DNA of 64,000 bases from CAYGDP01 sp964348665. Its GTDB lineage: Bacteria > Verrucomicrobiota > Verrucomicrobiia > Palsa-1439 > CAYGDP01. Made by a program: the position numbers and the translations under genes. Under the pieces are notes generated by a model that was not told the DNA's origin, did not search any database, and saw only the letters and a list, made by a program, of their open reading frames with translations. Within the stretch, counting starts at the first letter, position 1, and each line of letters starts with the position of its first letter. Where the stretch lies: contig CAYGDP010000006.1 of the NCBI GenBank assembly GCA_964348665.1, forward strand, positions 62,001 through 126,000, in the 5' to 3' direction. This document shows positions 33,446 to 42,236 of the stretch, one piece after another.

Positions 33446-34882
33446 TCAGGCGGGCGGCTGCTCGTTTTGTGCTGCTTCGGCTGCCGCTTGTTTGGCGTAG
33501 TACGCCTCGACTTTCTGGCTGACATCGCGGTAACCGATGTCCACTTCGTAAATCTTCATGAATTGCTCCATTGCTTCGGCCTCTTTTTTTTGGCGTTCCA
33601 GGACGGCGCCGAGGTTGTAGAACATTTCTTTTTTGAGACCGTCCATGGCCGGATGCTCGGCGATGCCCTTTTTGAACTGATCGGCGGCGAGCGGCAGGAT
33701 GTTTTTCTTAGCGAAACAGAGGCCGGTCAGATTGAGGGCTTGGACACGGCGTTTGGGATTCTTCTGCGCTCGCTGCAATTCCTTGATGGAGTCGTCCGTG
33801 CGGTTCACTTTGATATAGAGCTGACCCATTTCAAAGGCGATATCGAGGTCGGTGGGATACCGTTCGCGGCGAATCTCGCACTCTTTCACCTGAAACTGCA
33901 CTTTTTCGTTTTCCAGCTCTTCCAGCTTGGCTTTCAAGTCATCGGATTTTGTTTTTTCGTAGTCGGACTGCACCGAGGCGATCAGATGATCATATTTCCG
34001 CCGGGTCGTATCGGCGATGGAAGCTTCCAGAGAAGGATCGCCGCCGGATTTCTGGAGGGCGACCCCGAAGTATTCCAAGGCTTTATCAAAGTCGAGCTTT
34101 TGCGTGTAAAGCTCACCGAGCCTCCGGTAGTGAACGAGGTTGTCCGGTTCCGTCTGAAGTTTGTTTTCGATGAGGCTGATCTGGTTGGTGATAATGTCAT
34201 CGGACTTATGAACTCTGCCCGACTGTTCGATGGCAACGGCGCCGGCTTGGTCCTTCATCACATCCCGATAAGTTTTGGCTTCTTCCCAGCCACCGCCTTT
34301 GATGGACCCCACGGCGGCGGCATCTTTGATGCCCTTGACCGCCTCCATATCATTGGGGCGAAGTTTGAGGATGAGTTCATAACACTCCCGGGCTTTGTCG
34401 GTGTCGCGAATTTCCGGTCGCATATAAAAAGTGGCTACTCGGCGCAGAAGGCTGATGTCGCGAGGATTTTGTTCCCGCATCAATTCGTAGGTCCAAGCGG
34501 CCGTTTCGAGAAAACCGCCATTCTCCGCATTGGAGGCAAGCATATCCAATCCTGCTCCGCTGCCGGGATCGTCGTTGAGCATTTTTTCGGCTTGCGCCAT
34601 GGCTTCGGCGGGATTTTTGGACGCCGCCATGGAACCTTTCATCTGCGAACCGAGACCGGTAAACATCGCCAGGGCTTTCTTGCCGGCGCCGCTCCCCTCA
34701 TTCTTCTTGCGCTGTACCGCGCGCAATATTTTTCGCGCGTCAAAAAATCCTGGCTCCGCGCTCAACGCCGAATGGAGCAACGTGATGGCTGAATCAAGTT
34801 TTTTCTGCTCCACGGCGTCGCGGGCGCGTTCGTAGTATGCTCGAATGTTAGGGGAAATCTCCGAAAGTTTTTTGTCTGGCAT
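33446..34882 (-). CDS. Tetratricopeptide-repeat protein
   Basis: 478 residues, no signal peptide. TPR units recur: NIRAYYERARDAVEQKKLDS, AAWTYELMREQNPRD, LVHYRRLGELYTQKLDFDKA, LEYFGVALQKSGGD, LDIAFEMGQLYIKVNRTDDS and MFYNLGAVLERQKKEAEAME. A central coiled-coil-like region (SVQSDYEKTKSDDLKAKLEE) separates two TPR sets. Such cytoplasmic scaffolds are widespread in PVC bacteria; partner unknown. It ends upstream of the aldolase start in the same direction. Confidence 0.85.
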   Translation of the reverse strand: MPDKKLSEISPNIRAYYERARDAVEQKKLDSAITLLHSALSAEPGFFDARKILRAVQRKKNEGSGAGKKALAMFTGLGSQMKGSMAASKNPAEAMAQAEKMLNDDPGSGAGLDMLASNAENGGFLETAAWTYELMREQNPRDISLLRRVATFYMRPEIRDTDKARECYELILKLRPNDMEAVKGIKDAAAVGSIKGGGWEEAKTYRDVMKDQAGAVAIEQSGRVHKSDDIITNQISLIENKLQTEPDNLVHYRRLGELYTQKLDFDKALEYFGVALQKSGGDPSLEASIADTTRRKYDHLIASVQSDYEKTKSDDLKAKLEELENEKVQFQVKECEIRRERYPTDLDIAFEMGQLYIKVNRTDDSIKELQRAQKNPKRRVQALNLTGLCFAKKNILPLAADQFKKGIAEHPAMDGLKKEMFYNLGAVLERQKKEAEAMEQFMKIYEVDIGYRDVSQKVEAYYAKQAAAEAAQNEQPPA

Positions 34883-34945
34883 ATCGACCTCGTCCTAAAT
34901 CTTAGGCCAATTCCTTTCCGCCGTCAACTCTCCTTTGGCAGATCA

Positions 34946-35401
34946 CTACCGTCCGCGCTTTTCAAAATCTTCCCCGCGCACCTCGTCCACCTCGTACCAT
35001 AACCCCACAGCGCTCCCTGCCACACGCAATTGATCGCACGAGACCACCCGCAAGACAGGGAACGCCCCCGACCAGTTTTTGATGACGTCCGTCGTGTGGA
35101 GCGCGCGATTGATTCGTAGGCTGGCCAGTTCCAAAAAACTCAAGTCATCGCTGTGTCGGCGCCCCCACTCCAGATCGCGTTCCAGCTCTGCCAATTGTTT
35201 TTGGCCTGCTTTCGTGCGTGGATCAATCCAATCACACCCCAGCGCAAACGGCGCGCGGATTGCTGGCAGGTCGCGCACCACCAACCGGAGGCGGCTGTAG
35301 TTCCAGGTTTTGTCGGGGATTTTCTCCAGCTCGGCGTTGATTCGTTTTGCCAATTCCTCGGCTGCGCCGCGTCCCGCAACGCCATTTGACAGCGCGCTCA
35401 T
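34946..35401 (-). CDS. Hypothetical protein
   Basis: 151 residues, soluble and basic/hydrophobic mix (LAKRINAELEKIPDKTWNYS, LRLVVRDLPAIRAPFALGCD, FLELASLRINRALHTTDVI). No recognisable motif. It is kept because its composition is protein-like, it shares direction with its neighbours and the competing opposite frames look random. It lies in the gap between aspS and the TPR gene; function unknown. Confidence 0.5.
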   Translation of the reverse strand: MSALSNGVAGRGAAEELAKRINAELEKIPDKTWNYSRLRLVVRDLPAIRAPFALGCDWIDPRTKAGQKQLAELERDLEWGRRHSDDLSFLELASLRINRALHTTDVIKNWSGAFPVLRVVSCDQLRVAGSAVGLWYEVDEVRGEDFEKRGR

Positions 35402-35499
35402 AAGTGATAATGTTTATTTAGATTCGGGTGGTCGCACGTTACTTAAGGGGTTCCCCACCCCTACCTCCTTGGCGTGGGCTGCCCGAATCGTCTTTTAGT

Positions 35500-37293
35500 T
35501 TATTTTTTCTCCGGTTCGCTCGCCAAGCGAATCCGCAATTCCTTCAACTGCCGCGCATCCACTTCTCCCGGTGCCCCCGTCATCAACTCCACCGCCTTCG
35601 CCGTCTTCGGAAATGCAATCACGTCGCGGATGCTCGTCGTTCCGCAGAGCAATGCCACAACGCGGTCGAATCCCACCGCGATCCCCCCGTGCGGCGGCGC
35701 GCCCAACCGCAACGCCTTGAGCAAATGCCCGAAGCGCGCCTCCGATTTTTCCCGCGGGATTTTCAACACGTCCTCAAAAATCTTCTTTTGCACGTCAGCC
35801 CGATGAATCCGAATCGAGCCGCCCGCCACTTCCATCCCGTTCAACACGATGTCGTAGTGCTGCCCGCGCACGCGGAGTGGCTCGCTGTCCAGCAGCGGAA
35901 CATCCTCGGCCAAAGGCGCGGTGAAGGGATGATGACTCGAGACGTACCGGTCCTGTTCCGGATCAAATGTGATGAGCGGAAAATCCACCACCCACAGAAA
36001 ATTCCATTGTCCATCGGGGATCGTCAATTTCCCCAGTTTCTTCAATTGTTCCGCCACAATCAGCCGCAGCCGTCCCAAGACGGCGCACACCACGCCCCAC
36101 CCGTCCGCGCCGAAGAGGATCAAGTCGCCTTCCTCGATCTTCAATCGCTCCGTCAAAACCTTCTTTTCCGCGTCGCCAAAAAACTTCACGATCGGCGATT
36201 TCCATTCGCCGCCCTCGATCTTGATCCACGCCAATCCCTTGGCGCCAAAACTTTTCGCCGTTTGCGTTAGCTCCTCGATTTGACCCTGTGTGGCGCAGGC
36301 CAATCCTTTCGCGTTGATCGCGCGAACCACCCCGCCCGCATCAAGCGCGCCCCGAAACACCTTGAACCCGCTGGCGCGAAACGCGTCGCTCACATCCACA
36401 ATCTCCAGCGCGAACCGGGTGTCGGGCTTGTCGCTGCCGTAACGGTCCATCGCCTCTTGAAAGGCCATGCGCGGAAATGGCGTCTTCAGTTCCAAGCCCA
36501 GCACGCCTTTCCACAACCGCGCGAACATCCCTTCCATCAACGCGTACATATCCTCACGCTCGATGAAACTTAATTCCAAATCAATCTGGGTAAATTCCGG
36601 CTGGCGATCCGCCCGCAAATCTTCGTCCCGAAAACAGCGCGCCATCTGAAAGTACCGCTCCAGTCCCGCGACCATGAGCAGTTGCTTGTATTGCTGCGGC
36701 GACTGCGCCAGCGCGTAGAACTTCTCCGGGTTCACGCGGGAAGGCACGATGTATTCGCGCGCGCCTTCCGGCGTGCTCTTGAACAAGATCGGCGTCTCCA
36801 CCTCGATGAACCGGTTCTCGTGAAAATAATCGCGCACGATCTTGGTCGCCACGTGCCGCGTCCGCAAATTCTTCATCATGGCTGGCCGGCGCAGATCCAA
36901 ATACCGATACGTCAACCGCAAATCCTCGTTCACGTCCGTCCCCGATTCGTCCAGCGGGAACGGCGGCACTTCGCTCGGGTTGAGCACTTCGACCGCGTGC
37001 GCCAAAATCTCAATCTCACCCGTGGGAAGTTTCGAGTTCTCCGTCCCTTTCGGACGACGCTGCGCGCGACCGCGCACCAGGATGACGAACTCCGCTCCCA
37101 ACTCCCGCGCGGCGGTTGCCGAAGTCGGGTTGTAATCGGGGTTAAAAACCACCTGGGTCACGCCCTCGCGATCGCGCAAGTCCACGAAGGTCAGCCCTCC
37201 AAAATCACGCACGACCGATACCCAGCCTGCCAGCAGGACCTCCTGGCCAACGTGCTCGGCGCGCAACTCACCACAATGATGGGTTCGTTTCAT
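35500..37293 (-). CDS. aspS: Aspartyl-tRNA synthetase
   Basis: 597 residues from the ATG at 37293 (MKRTHHCGELRAEHVGQEVL). Bacterial class IIb type: N-terminal OB anticodon domain (LLAGWVSVVRDFGGLTFVDL), motif 1 region YRYLDLRRPAMMKNLRTRH, motif 2 FQMARCFRDEDLRADRQPEF, the bacterial GAD insertion (FKVFRGALDAGGVVRAINAK), and motif 3 GAPPHGGIAVGFDRVVALLC. It cannot be told from sequence reading alone whether it is discriminating or also charges tRNA-Asn. Confidence 0.96.
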   Translation of the reverse strand: MKRTHHCGELRAEHVGQEVLLAGWVSVVRDFGGLTFVDLRDREGVTQVVFNPDYNPTSATAARELGAEFVILVRGRAQRRPKGTENSKLPTGEIEILAHAVEVLNPSEVPPFPLDESGTDVNEDLRLTYRYLDLRRPAMMKNLRTRHVATKIVRDYFHENRFIEVETPILFKSTPEGAREYIVPSRVNPEKFYALAQSPQQYKQLLMVAGLERYFQMARCFRDEDLRADRQPEFTQIDLELSFIEREDMYALMEGMFARLWKGVLGLELKTPFPRMAFQEAMDRYGSDKPDTRFALEIVDVSDAFRASGFKVFRGALDAGGVVRAINAKGLACATQGQIEELTQTAKSFGAKGLAWIKIEGGEWKSPIVKFFGDAEKKVLTERLKIEEGDLILFGADGWGVVCAVLGRLRLIVAEQLKKLGKLTIPDGQWNFLWVVDFPLITFDPEQDRYVSSHHPFTAPLAEDVPLLDSEPLRVRGQHYDIVLNGMEVAGGSIRIHRADVQKKIFEDVLKIPREKSEARFGHLLKALRLGAPPHGGIAVGFDRVVALLCGTTSIRDVIAFPKTAKAVELMTGAPGEVDARQLKELRIRLASEPEKK

Positions 37294-37817
37294 TGAAAGA
37301 GGGCGAGATAAAACCACAAACCAGCCACTTTGAGCAATGAAAATTACGGCACGAACATTGATGCCCTGCCGATTTCATAGAGAATCCAATCACTTGCAAA
37401 CGGTCATTCGTTTTTCTTCCTCCCACAAGATTCACATTCTTCCATTCCCACCTCACCCGTCGAATAGCTCAGAAAAATGTAGCAATTGTATCATTTATTC
37501 GGGCAATTATAATCGGCTCGACGACCGTCCGCCTCACAGAAATTCCCCGTTTGTACTCAAAGGCGAAAAATCTCTGGGTTCGGAGTACACGCTTCAGCGT
37601 GCTCCAAGCTAATCCGTCAGCCGACGGATTGAACTCCAAACGATCCCTGGCAGGGACTTGGTAACAAACGGGGAATTTCTGAATGCTTGTTGTTCGCATT
37701 GATCGGTGCGTACGATGAATGAGAACATTGCCAGTGATGTTCGGCAACGATAATCACAATTGGTTCCCGCTTGCGCCACGCTGCCAACCCTGCTATTTTC
37801 AATTCCAGGAGATCACC
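37294..37817. other. Intergenic region with a small palindromic element
   Basis: 524 bp between divergent aspS and a small exported protein. Apart from the 145-bp element listed separately it is AT-rich and holds no ORF I can support; promoters for both flanking genes should lie here but none is clear. Confidence 0.5.
37537..37681. repeat. 145-bp element bounded by perfect 18-bp inverted repeats, with three internal hairpins
   Basis: CAGAAATTCCCCGTTTGT (37537-37554) is exactly inverted at 37664-37681. Inside are GGAGTACACGC...GCGTGCTCC (37582-37605), AATCCGTC-AGCC-GACGGATT (37611-37630) and TCCCT-GGC-AGGGA (37644-37656). No ORF is inside. The layout suggests a miniature mobile element or structured RNA. 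Confidence 0.65.
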
Positions 37818-38291
37818 ATGAAACCAATCTGCTTCACAATGACAGCGTTGCTTGTCCTCGCGCTCGGACTGACGGCGTCCGCCGAGGAGAAAAAAGGGAA
37901 AAAGGGAAAGAAATTCGGCGACGTGAGCTTCCTCGCCTACGAAGGCACCCAGAAATGGCCGACCAGCGACAAGTCCACGATCAACAAGGATCACGCCGTC
38001 CCCATCTACTTCGGCCTGCCCGGCAAATCCTACAAAGTCCTCGGCCGTCTTTACGACGCGCGGAAGAGCGGCATCGGTGTCGTCGGGCGCGAGCTGGCGC
38101 ATATCTTTTCCGAGAAAGAACGCCTGCGCGATTGCGCCGACCAGGCCAAGTACTCGGGCGGCGATGCCGTGTTGGTCACCGATAACGAGGAGATCATCAA
38201 GGCGTTCAGCTTGAGCAAGAAGGAAATGGAAACCACCTCGCCGCTCAAGGAACAGAAAGACAAAGTCACGCTCGCCATCAAGCTGGAGTGA
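37818..38291 (+). CDS. Exported protein with Lys-rich mature N-terminus, unknown
   Basis: 157 residues from the ATG at 37818, with CAGGAG 6 nt upstream. Signal peptide MKPICFTMTALLVLALGLTA then SAEE-KKGKKGKK, followed by a small alpha/beta domain: PIYFGLPGKSYKVLGRLYDA, GIGVVGRELAHIFSEKERLR, and CADQAKYSGGDAVLVTDNEE. The last part resembles stress-related exported domains in which a residue pair GADAV follows a helix, but no family can be named. Only one Cys in the mature part. Confidence 0.7.
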   Translation: MKPICFTMTALLVLALGLTASAEEKKGKKGKKFGDVSFLAYEGTQKWPTSDKSTINKDHAVPIYFGLPGKSYKVLGRLYDARKSGIGVVGRELAHIFSEKERLRDCADQAKYSGGDAVLVTDNEEIIKAFSLSKKEMETTSPLKEQKDKVTLAIKLE

Positions 38292-38347
38292 TGTTCGTAG
38301 GGATGGAGCGATTGAACCGCCGCGGTGGGCAAACTCGGTGTTGAAAA

Positions 38348-40288
38348 ATGATTGGCCGCAGTGATTCGCAAATTGCTGGTCGCCAGCCATCAGGCGGCAA
38401 ATTTGTGATTTCCCCGGCTCCGATTGCGCCGCGCGAGGGCGCGCAGCCTACATCACCCCGCTTTTTCTTGGCATCCTTGACGTGCTTGGCGATTTGCTCC
38501 GCGTTGTTTGCCGAGGATCAACCTGCGTCAGCAAAAGTTGGTATCGAGATTCTGCTGCGCCAACTCGACGACGCGGATTACGTCATTCGCGAGCGCGCCA
38601 CCAAACAACTCGTCGAACTCTGGGAAGACGACGGAGCCCGCAAACGCATCGAGGAAGCGCAAAAAGTGGCGAAGGAACGGGGAAACTCCGAAGTCGAATC
38701 GCGCGCGCAAAAGATCCTCGACCGCGGCGCTTTCCGGCGAGCGTTAGGCCGGCAGACTGTAATCGCCCTTGGCATGCCCGAAGTGGAAATGTTCTACGAC
38801 ACGGACCCTGTGTCCGCAGTCGCAATTTTCGTCCAGTGGTCAAACGATGCGGAAAGACGAAAACGGCACAAGTTGGATGATCCCGCCACGCGCGCCACGA
38901 TTGCGAAATGTTTGGTTGAGCGCGTGAAGAATACGCAGCGCCTCGTCGAGATTAAAGAGATTGAATATGGAAAAAATTGGGAGGGCAGGGCGGAAGTGCT
39001 GCGGTTGCTGCTCCAAGACAACAACCCGAATGTGAAGTACAAGGCAGCATCCATTCTGGCGCGGCATGATCGCGAACCTTGTGTGCAGGTTATCGCCGGA
39101 TTGCTGAATGATCCGGACCGAAAAATTAGGGCGCAGGCGATTCAAAAACTCGGTTTGCTAAAAGCGACCGAGCACGCCCCGCAAATCGCGGCATTGCTGA
39201 ACGATCCCGACTCAAAAACTCAAGCAGGTGCAATCAGGGCTCTTGCCCATCTTAAAGCATCGAAGTACGCAAAAGAAGTATCTATGTTTCTAAAAAATCC
39301 AGACTCGGAGCTGCGCTCGGCAGCCTGTTTCGCTCTCGGACAGTTTCAGGCGATTCAATACGTTGAGGAGATTGTCGGGCTGCTGAACGATCGCTCGGAG
39401 CTTGTTCGGCACTCGGCTGTTAATGCCGTTTCAATATATCGTGACAAAAAATACATTGGAAAAGTTGTAATTTGCCTGACAGATCCAAGCGAGTTGGTTC
39501 GATGCGCGGCGGTTTTCGCCTTGGAAAATATTGAGGCTAGGGAGTACGCAGGCGACATCTGCAAACTGCTAAAAGATCCGTCATTCATGGTGCGAATGAT
39601 TGCAGCGCAAGCAATCGGGTCGCTTGGAGCAAAAGAATATTGTCGGGAGCTTGGATTGCTTTTGAAAGACGGTGAGCCTTCGGTCCGATCGCAAGCTGCC
39701 GAAACCTTGGCAATTTTGAATGCCAAGGATTATACGGAAGAGATTGGCGCTCTGCTCCGAGATGAGGTAAACCCGGTTAGGCGAAGTGCGATAACTTCTT
39801 TGGCTTCGCTTGGCGCAAATGAATTTATTCCACAAATCGCAGAGCTATTGAGAAATGATAACAGCGCTTTTGTGCGTGCTGATGCCGCGCTCGCCCTCGC
39901 CAAGATGGGAGCGAAAGAACATGCTGATAGCGTTGCGGAATTGTCGGTGTCCCATGCCCAGTACGCCCGTGCCTGCTCGGCACTTGCTCTGGGGGGATTG
40001 GGCGCAAAACAGCACGTTGCAACTATTGTTGGTCTACTTCGTGATTCGGAAACGGACGTCCGCGGAAATGCTCTTTGGGCGCTTGGAAGGCTTGACGGTC
40101 GGGAATACATCAAGGAAATCACTCCGCTCCTTCTCGATCGTCGTGGCTGTTATTTTTATGACGCGGCGGGAAAAATTGTCGATCGCGATGCCACTATTGC
40201 TTCAATTGCGGCAATAGTTCTCAAAGACTGGGGCTACGACGTGGAGAAACTGAAGAAGGAAGAGGAGGAGAAGAAAGAGAAAAAATGA
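38348..40288 (+). CDS. Exported HEAT-repeat protein with strict 31-residue period
   Basis: 646 residues; start uncertain (ATG 38348, or a TTG near 38468 right before the hydrophobic FFLASLTCLAICSALFAEDQ). After an N-terminal helical region (about 60-215) there are about twelve tandem HEAT/PBS-lyase-like units, each reading roughly xIxxLLxDPDxxVRxxAxxAL then xxLxAxEYxxE, almost all exactly 31 residues long. The unit boundary falls at VIAGLLNDPD, IAALLNDPD, VSMFLKNPD, IVGLLNDRS and so on. The C-terminus is Lys/Glu-rich (LKKEEEEKKEKK). Likely a periplasmic scaffold; partner unknown. Confidence 0.82.
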   Translation: MIGRSDSQIAGRQPSGGKFVISPAPIAPREGAQPTSPRFFLASLTCLAICSALFAEDQPASAKVGIEILLRQLDDADYVIRERATKQLVELWEDDGARKRIEEAQKVAKERGNSEVESRAQKILDRGAFRRALGRQTVIALGMPEVEMFYDTDPVSAVAIFVQWSNDAERRKRHKLDDPATRATIAKCLVERVKNTQRLVEIKEIEYGKNWEGRAEVLRLLLQDNNPNVKYKAASILARHDREPCVQVIAGLLNDPDRKIRAQAIQKLGLLKATEHAPQIAALLNDPDSKTQAGAIRALAHLKASKYAKEVSMFLKNPDSELRSAACFALGQFQAIQYVEEIVGLLNDRSELVRHSAVNAVSIYRDKKYIGKVVICLTDPSELVRCAAVFALENIEAREYAGDICKLLKDPSFMVRMIAAQAIGSLGAKEYCRELGLLLKDGEPSVRSQAAETLAILNAKDYTEEIGALLRDEVNPVRRSAITSLASLGANEFIPQIAELLRNDNSAFVRADAALALAKMGAKEHADSVAELSVSHAQYARACSALALGGLGAKQHVATIVGLLRDSETDVRGNALWALGRLDGREYIKEITPLLLDRRGCYFYDAAGKIVDRDATIASIAAIVLKDWGYDVEKLKKEEEEKKEKK

Positions 40289-40345
40289 GCATTGAGGATA
40301 GAAGATGGTGAATGACAACGGAAGGGCTTGTGGCTGCTAAGCCTA

Positions 40346-41449
40346 TTACACATTAAACTTGAATAGCATCACGTCGCCGTCTTTGACGACGTATTCTTTG
40401 CCTTCGATGCGATAGAGGCCGCGTTCTCGCGCGGCGGCGACCGAGCCGCATTTGATCAAATCATCGTACGCGACCGTCTCGGCCTTGATAAATCCACGCT
40501 CGAAGTCGCCGTGGATGACTCCTGCCGCTTGCGGCGCGGTATCGCCGATATGGATCGTCCATGCGCGCGCCTCTTTCTCGCCTGCGGTAAAGTACGTGCG
40601 CAACCCAAGCAGATGATACGTGGCGCGGATGAGCGCGCCGACGCCGGATTCTTTCACGCCCAGTTCGCGGAGGTACTCGGTCGCCTCGGCGGGAGAGAGA
40701 TCAATCAAATCGCTCTCAATCCGGGCGCTGATGACAACCGTTTCGCAACTGTGATGCGTGCGTGCATACTCGCGTACCGCGGCAACATGTGGGTTCGCCT
40801 CGGCATTTGCCAGGTCTTCCTCTTTCACATTCGCGGCGAAGAGGGTTGGTTTATAGGTCAGTAAATAAAATCCCTTTGCGATTTTCTTTTCATCGGGAGA
40901 AAGATCGAGCGTGATCGCCGGCTTGCCTTGGTTGAGATGCGGTTCGAGCTTCGCTAGCACCGCAGCTTCGGCCACGGCAGTTTTGTCGCCGCGCCGAGCG
41001 TCTTTCGCTACACTAAAGGCTTTCTTCTGTACCGCGTCGAGGTCGGCCAACGCAAGCTCGGTGAAAATCGTCTCAATGTCGCGCACCGGGTCAATCGCCC
41101 CCGCGACGTGATGGATGTCGGCGTCTTCGAAACAGCGAACCACCTGCACGATGGCATCTACTTCCCGGATATGACTTAGGAATTTATTGCCGAGTCCTTC
41201 GCCTTGCGATGCGCCTTTCACCAGCCCCGCGATGTCCACAAACTCGAACGCGGCGGGAACGAGCTTGGTCGTGTTGGCGATTTTAGCCAGCGGCTCGAGG
41301 CGCGCGTCGGGCACACTGACAATGCCAACGTTCGGCTCAATGGTGCAAAAAGGATAATTCTCGGCCGGCGCTTTTCGGGCGCGGATAAGCGCGTTGAAGA
41401 GCGTGGATTTGCCCACGTTCGGTAAGCCGACGATGCCAGCGCGTAACAT
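40346..41449 (-). CDS. ychF: Obg-like ribosome-binding ATPase YchF
   Basis: 367 residues from the ATG at 41449 (MLRAGIVGLPNVGKSTLFNA), the usual length. P-loop GLPNVGKST, switch YPFCTIEPNVG, G3 DIAGLVKGASQGEGLGNKF, and the non-canonical G4 (family NxxE) at FAANVKEEDLANAE, which explains ATP preference. The coiled-coil region follows and the C-terminal TGS domain ends DFERGFIKAETVAYDDLIKC and KDGDVMLFKFNV. Confidence 0.96.
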   Translation of the reverse strand: MLRAGIVGLPNVGKSTLFNALIRARKAPAENYPFCTIEPNVGIVSVPDARLEPLAKIANTTKLVPAAFEFVDIAGLVKGASQGEGLGNKFLSHIREVDAIVQVVRCFEDADIHHVAGAIDPVRDIETIFTELALADLDAVQKKAFSVAKDARRGDKTAVAEAAVLAKLEPHLNQGKPAITLDLSPDEKKIAKGFYLLTYKPTLFAANVKEEDLANAEANPHVAAVREYARTHHSCETVVISARIESDLIDLSPAEATEYLRELGVKESGVGALIRATYHLLGLRTYFTAGEKEARAWTIHIGDTAPQAAGVIHGDFERGFIKAETVAYDDLIKCGSVAAARERGLYRIEGKEYVVKDGDVMLFKFNV

Positions 41450-41512
41450 AGGGGCAGACACATCGCCGAAACAGGGTGAAGAAGCAAGATGATAAAAAAC
41501 TTCAACCCTCAA

Positions 41513-41615
41513 TTCTCAAACTTCAGGGAAACTTCAAGTCACAATCCCTAGTTCGCATATATAATTCTTTAACAGATTGGAACTTGAAGTTTCTTTGGAG
41601 TTTGACCCTTGGTGT
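41513..41615. repeat. Dispersed TTTGG inverted repeat, intergenic copy with perfect 12-bp arms
   Basis: GAAACTTCAAGT (41528-41539) is exactly inverted at 41582-41593; flanks contain TTCTCAAACTTCAG and TTTGGAGTTTGACCCTTGG. It lies between ychF and the macrodomain gene. Confidence 0.75.
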
Positions 41616-41660
41616 TTGCTCGATGCATGACGCAGAATTGACTTCTGCGACGCTGTTTGT

Positions 41661-42236
41661 TTAGCCCTCCCCGAAACGTTTCCGAAACTCCGTAAGGAAC
41701 GCTTCGAGTGTCGGCTCGTCGAACAGCGTAAACCGGATCTCGCGCAATGGACTATCGGGAAATTGCTCGCAAAAATCCTCCGCCGTCTGCGCACAGATTT
41801 TCGCGCATCGCTCCTTCGGAAATCCGAAAATGCCGCTGCTGATGGCTGGCAACGCGATGCTTGCGAAGTTTTTCTTGTGCGCCAATTCGAGGCTGTTCCA
41901 GACTGCCGAACGCAACAGCCCGTCTTCGTTGTGTTTGCCTTCGCGCCATATTGGTCCGACCGCATGAATGACGGCTTTGCACGGCAATTTGCCGGCGCCG
42001 GTGATGGCAACCCGTCCCGTCGGCACGCGACCGTTACGGACAATCCACCCGACGCTCTCGGTTTGAATTATCATGCCTCCTTTGCGCAAAATCGCCGCAG
42101 CCACTCCACCGCCATGGATGAGCGCCTCGTTCGCTGCGTTCACAATCACATCCACAGGTTCCTCGGTGATGTCCCCGTGTGCGAGGACGATTCGTTGACT
42201 GCTGGCCAGTCGTGCTTCAAAGTGGATTTGAGTCAT
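41661..42236 (-). CDS. Macrodomain protein, probable O-acetyl-ADP-ribose deacetylase
   Basis: 191 residues. ADP-ribose-binding macrodomain of the MacroD/YmdB type: IVLAHGDITEEPVDVIVNAA, NEALIHGGGVAAAILRKGG, TGRVAITGAGKLPCKAVIHA, and the distal loop ALPAISSGIFGFPKERCAK. The NAAN and GGGVA motifs are complete. The C-terminus has an added helix (TLEAFLTEFRKRFGEG). Its start overlaps the stop of the membrane-protein gene by 4 nt, so the two are probably made together. Confidence 0.9.
   Translation of the reverse strand: MTQIHFEARLASSQRIVLAHGDITEEPVDVIVNAANEALIHGGGVAAAILRKGGMIIQTESVGWIVRNGRVPTGRVAITGAGKLPCKAVIHAVGPIWREGKHNEDGLLRSAVWNSLELAHKKNFASIALPAISSGIFGFPKERCAKICAQTAEDFCEQFPDSPLREIRFTLFDEPTLEAFLTEFRKRFGEG

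Noticed and set aside
33098..34792. Plus-strand ORF of 564 codons
   Set aside because: Antisense to the TPR gene. Its Phe/Gly-rich composition is the mirror of a Lys/Glu/Ala-rich helical protein in GC-biased DNA.
37537..37681. CRISPR-like array
   Set aside because: Only one pair of inverted, not direct, repeats and no spacer pattern.
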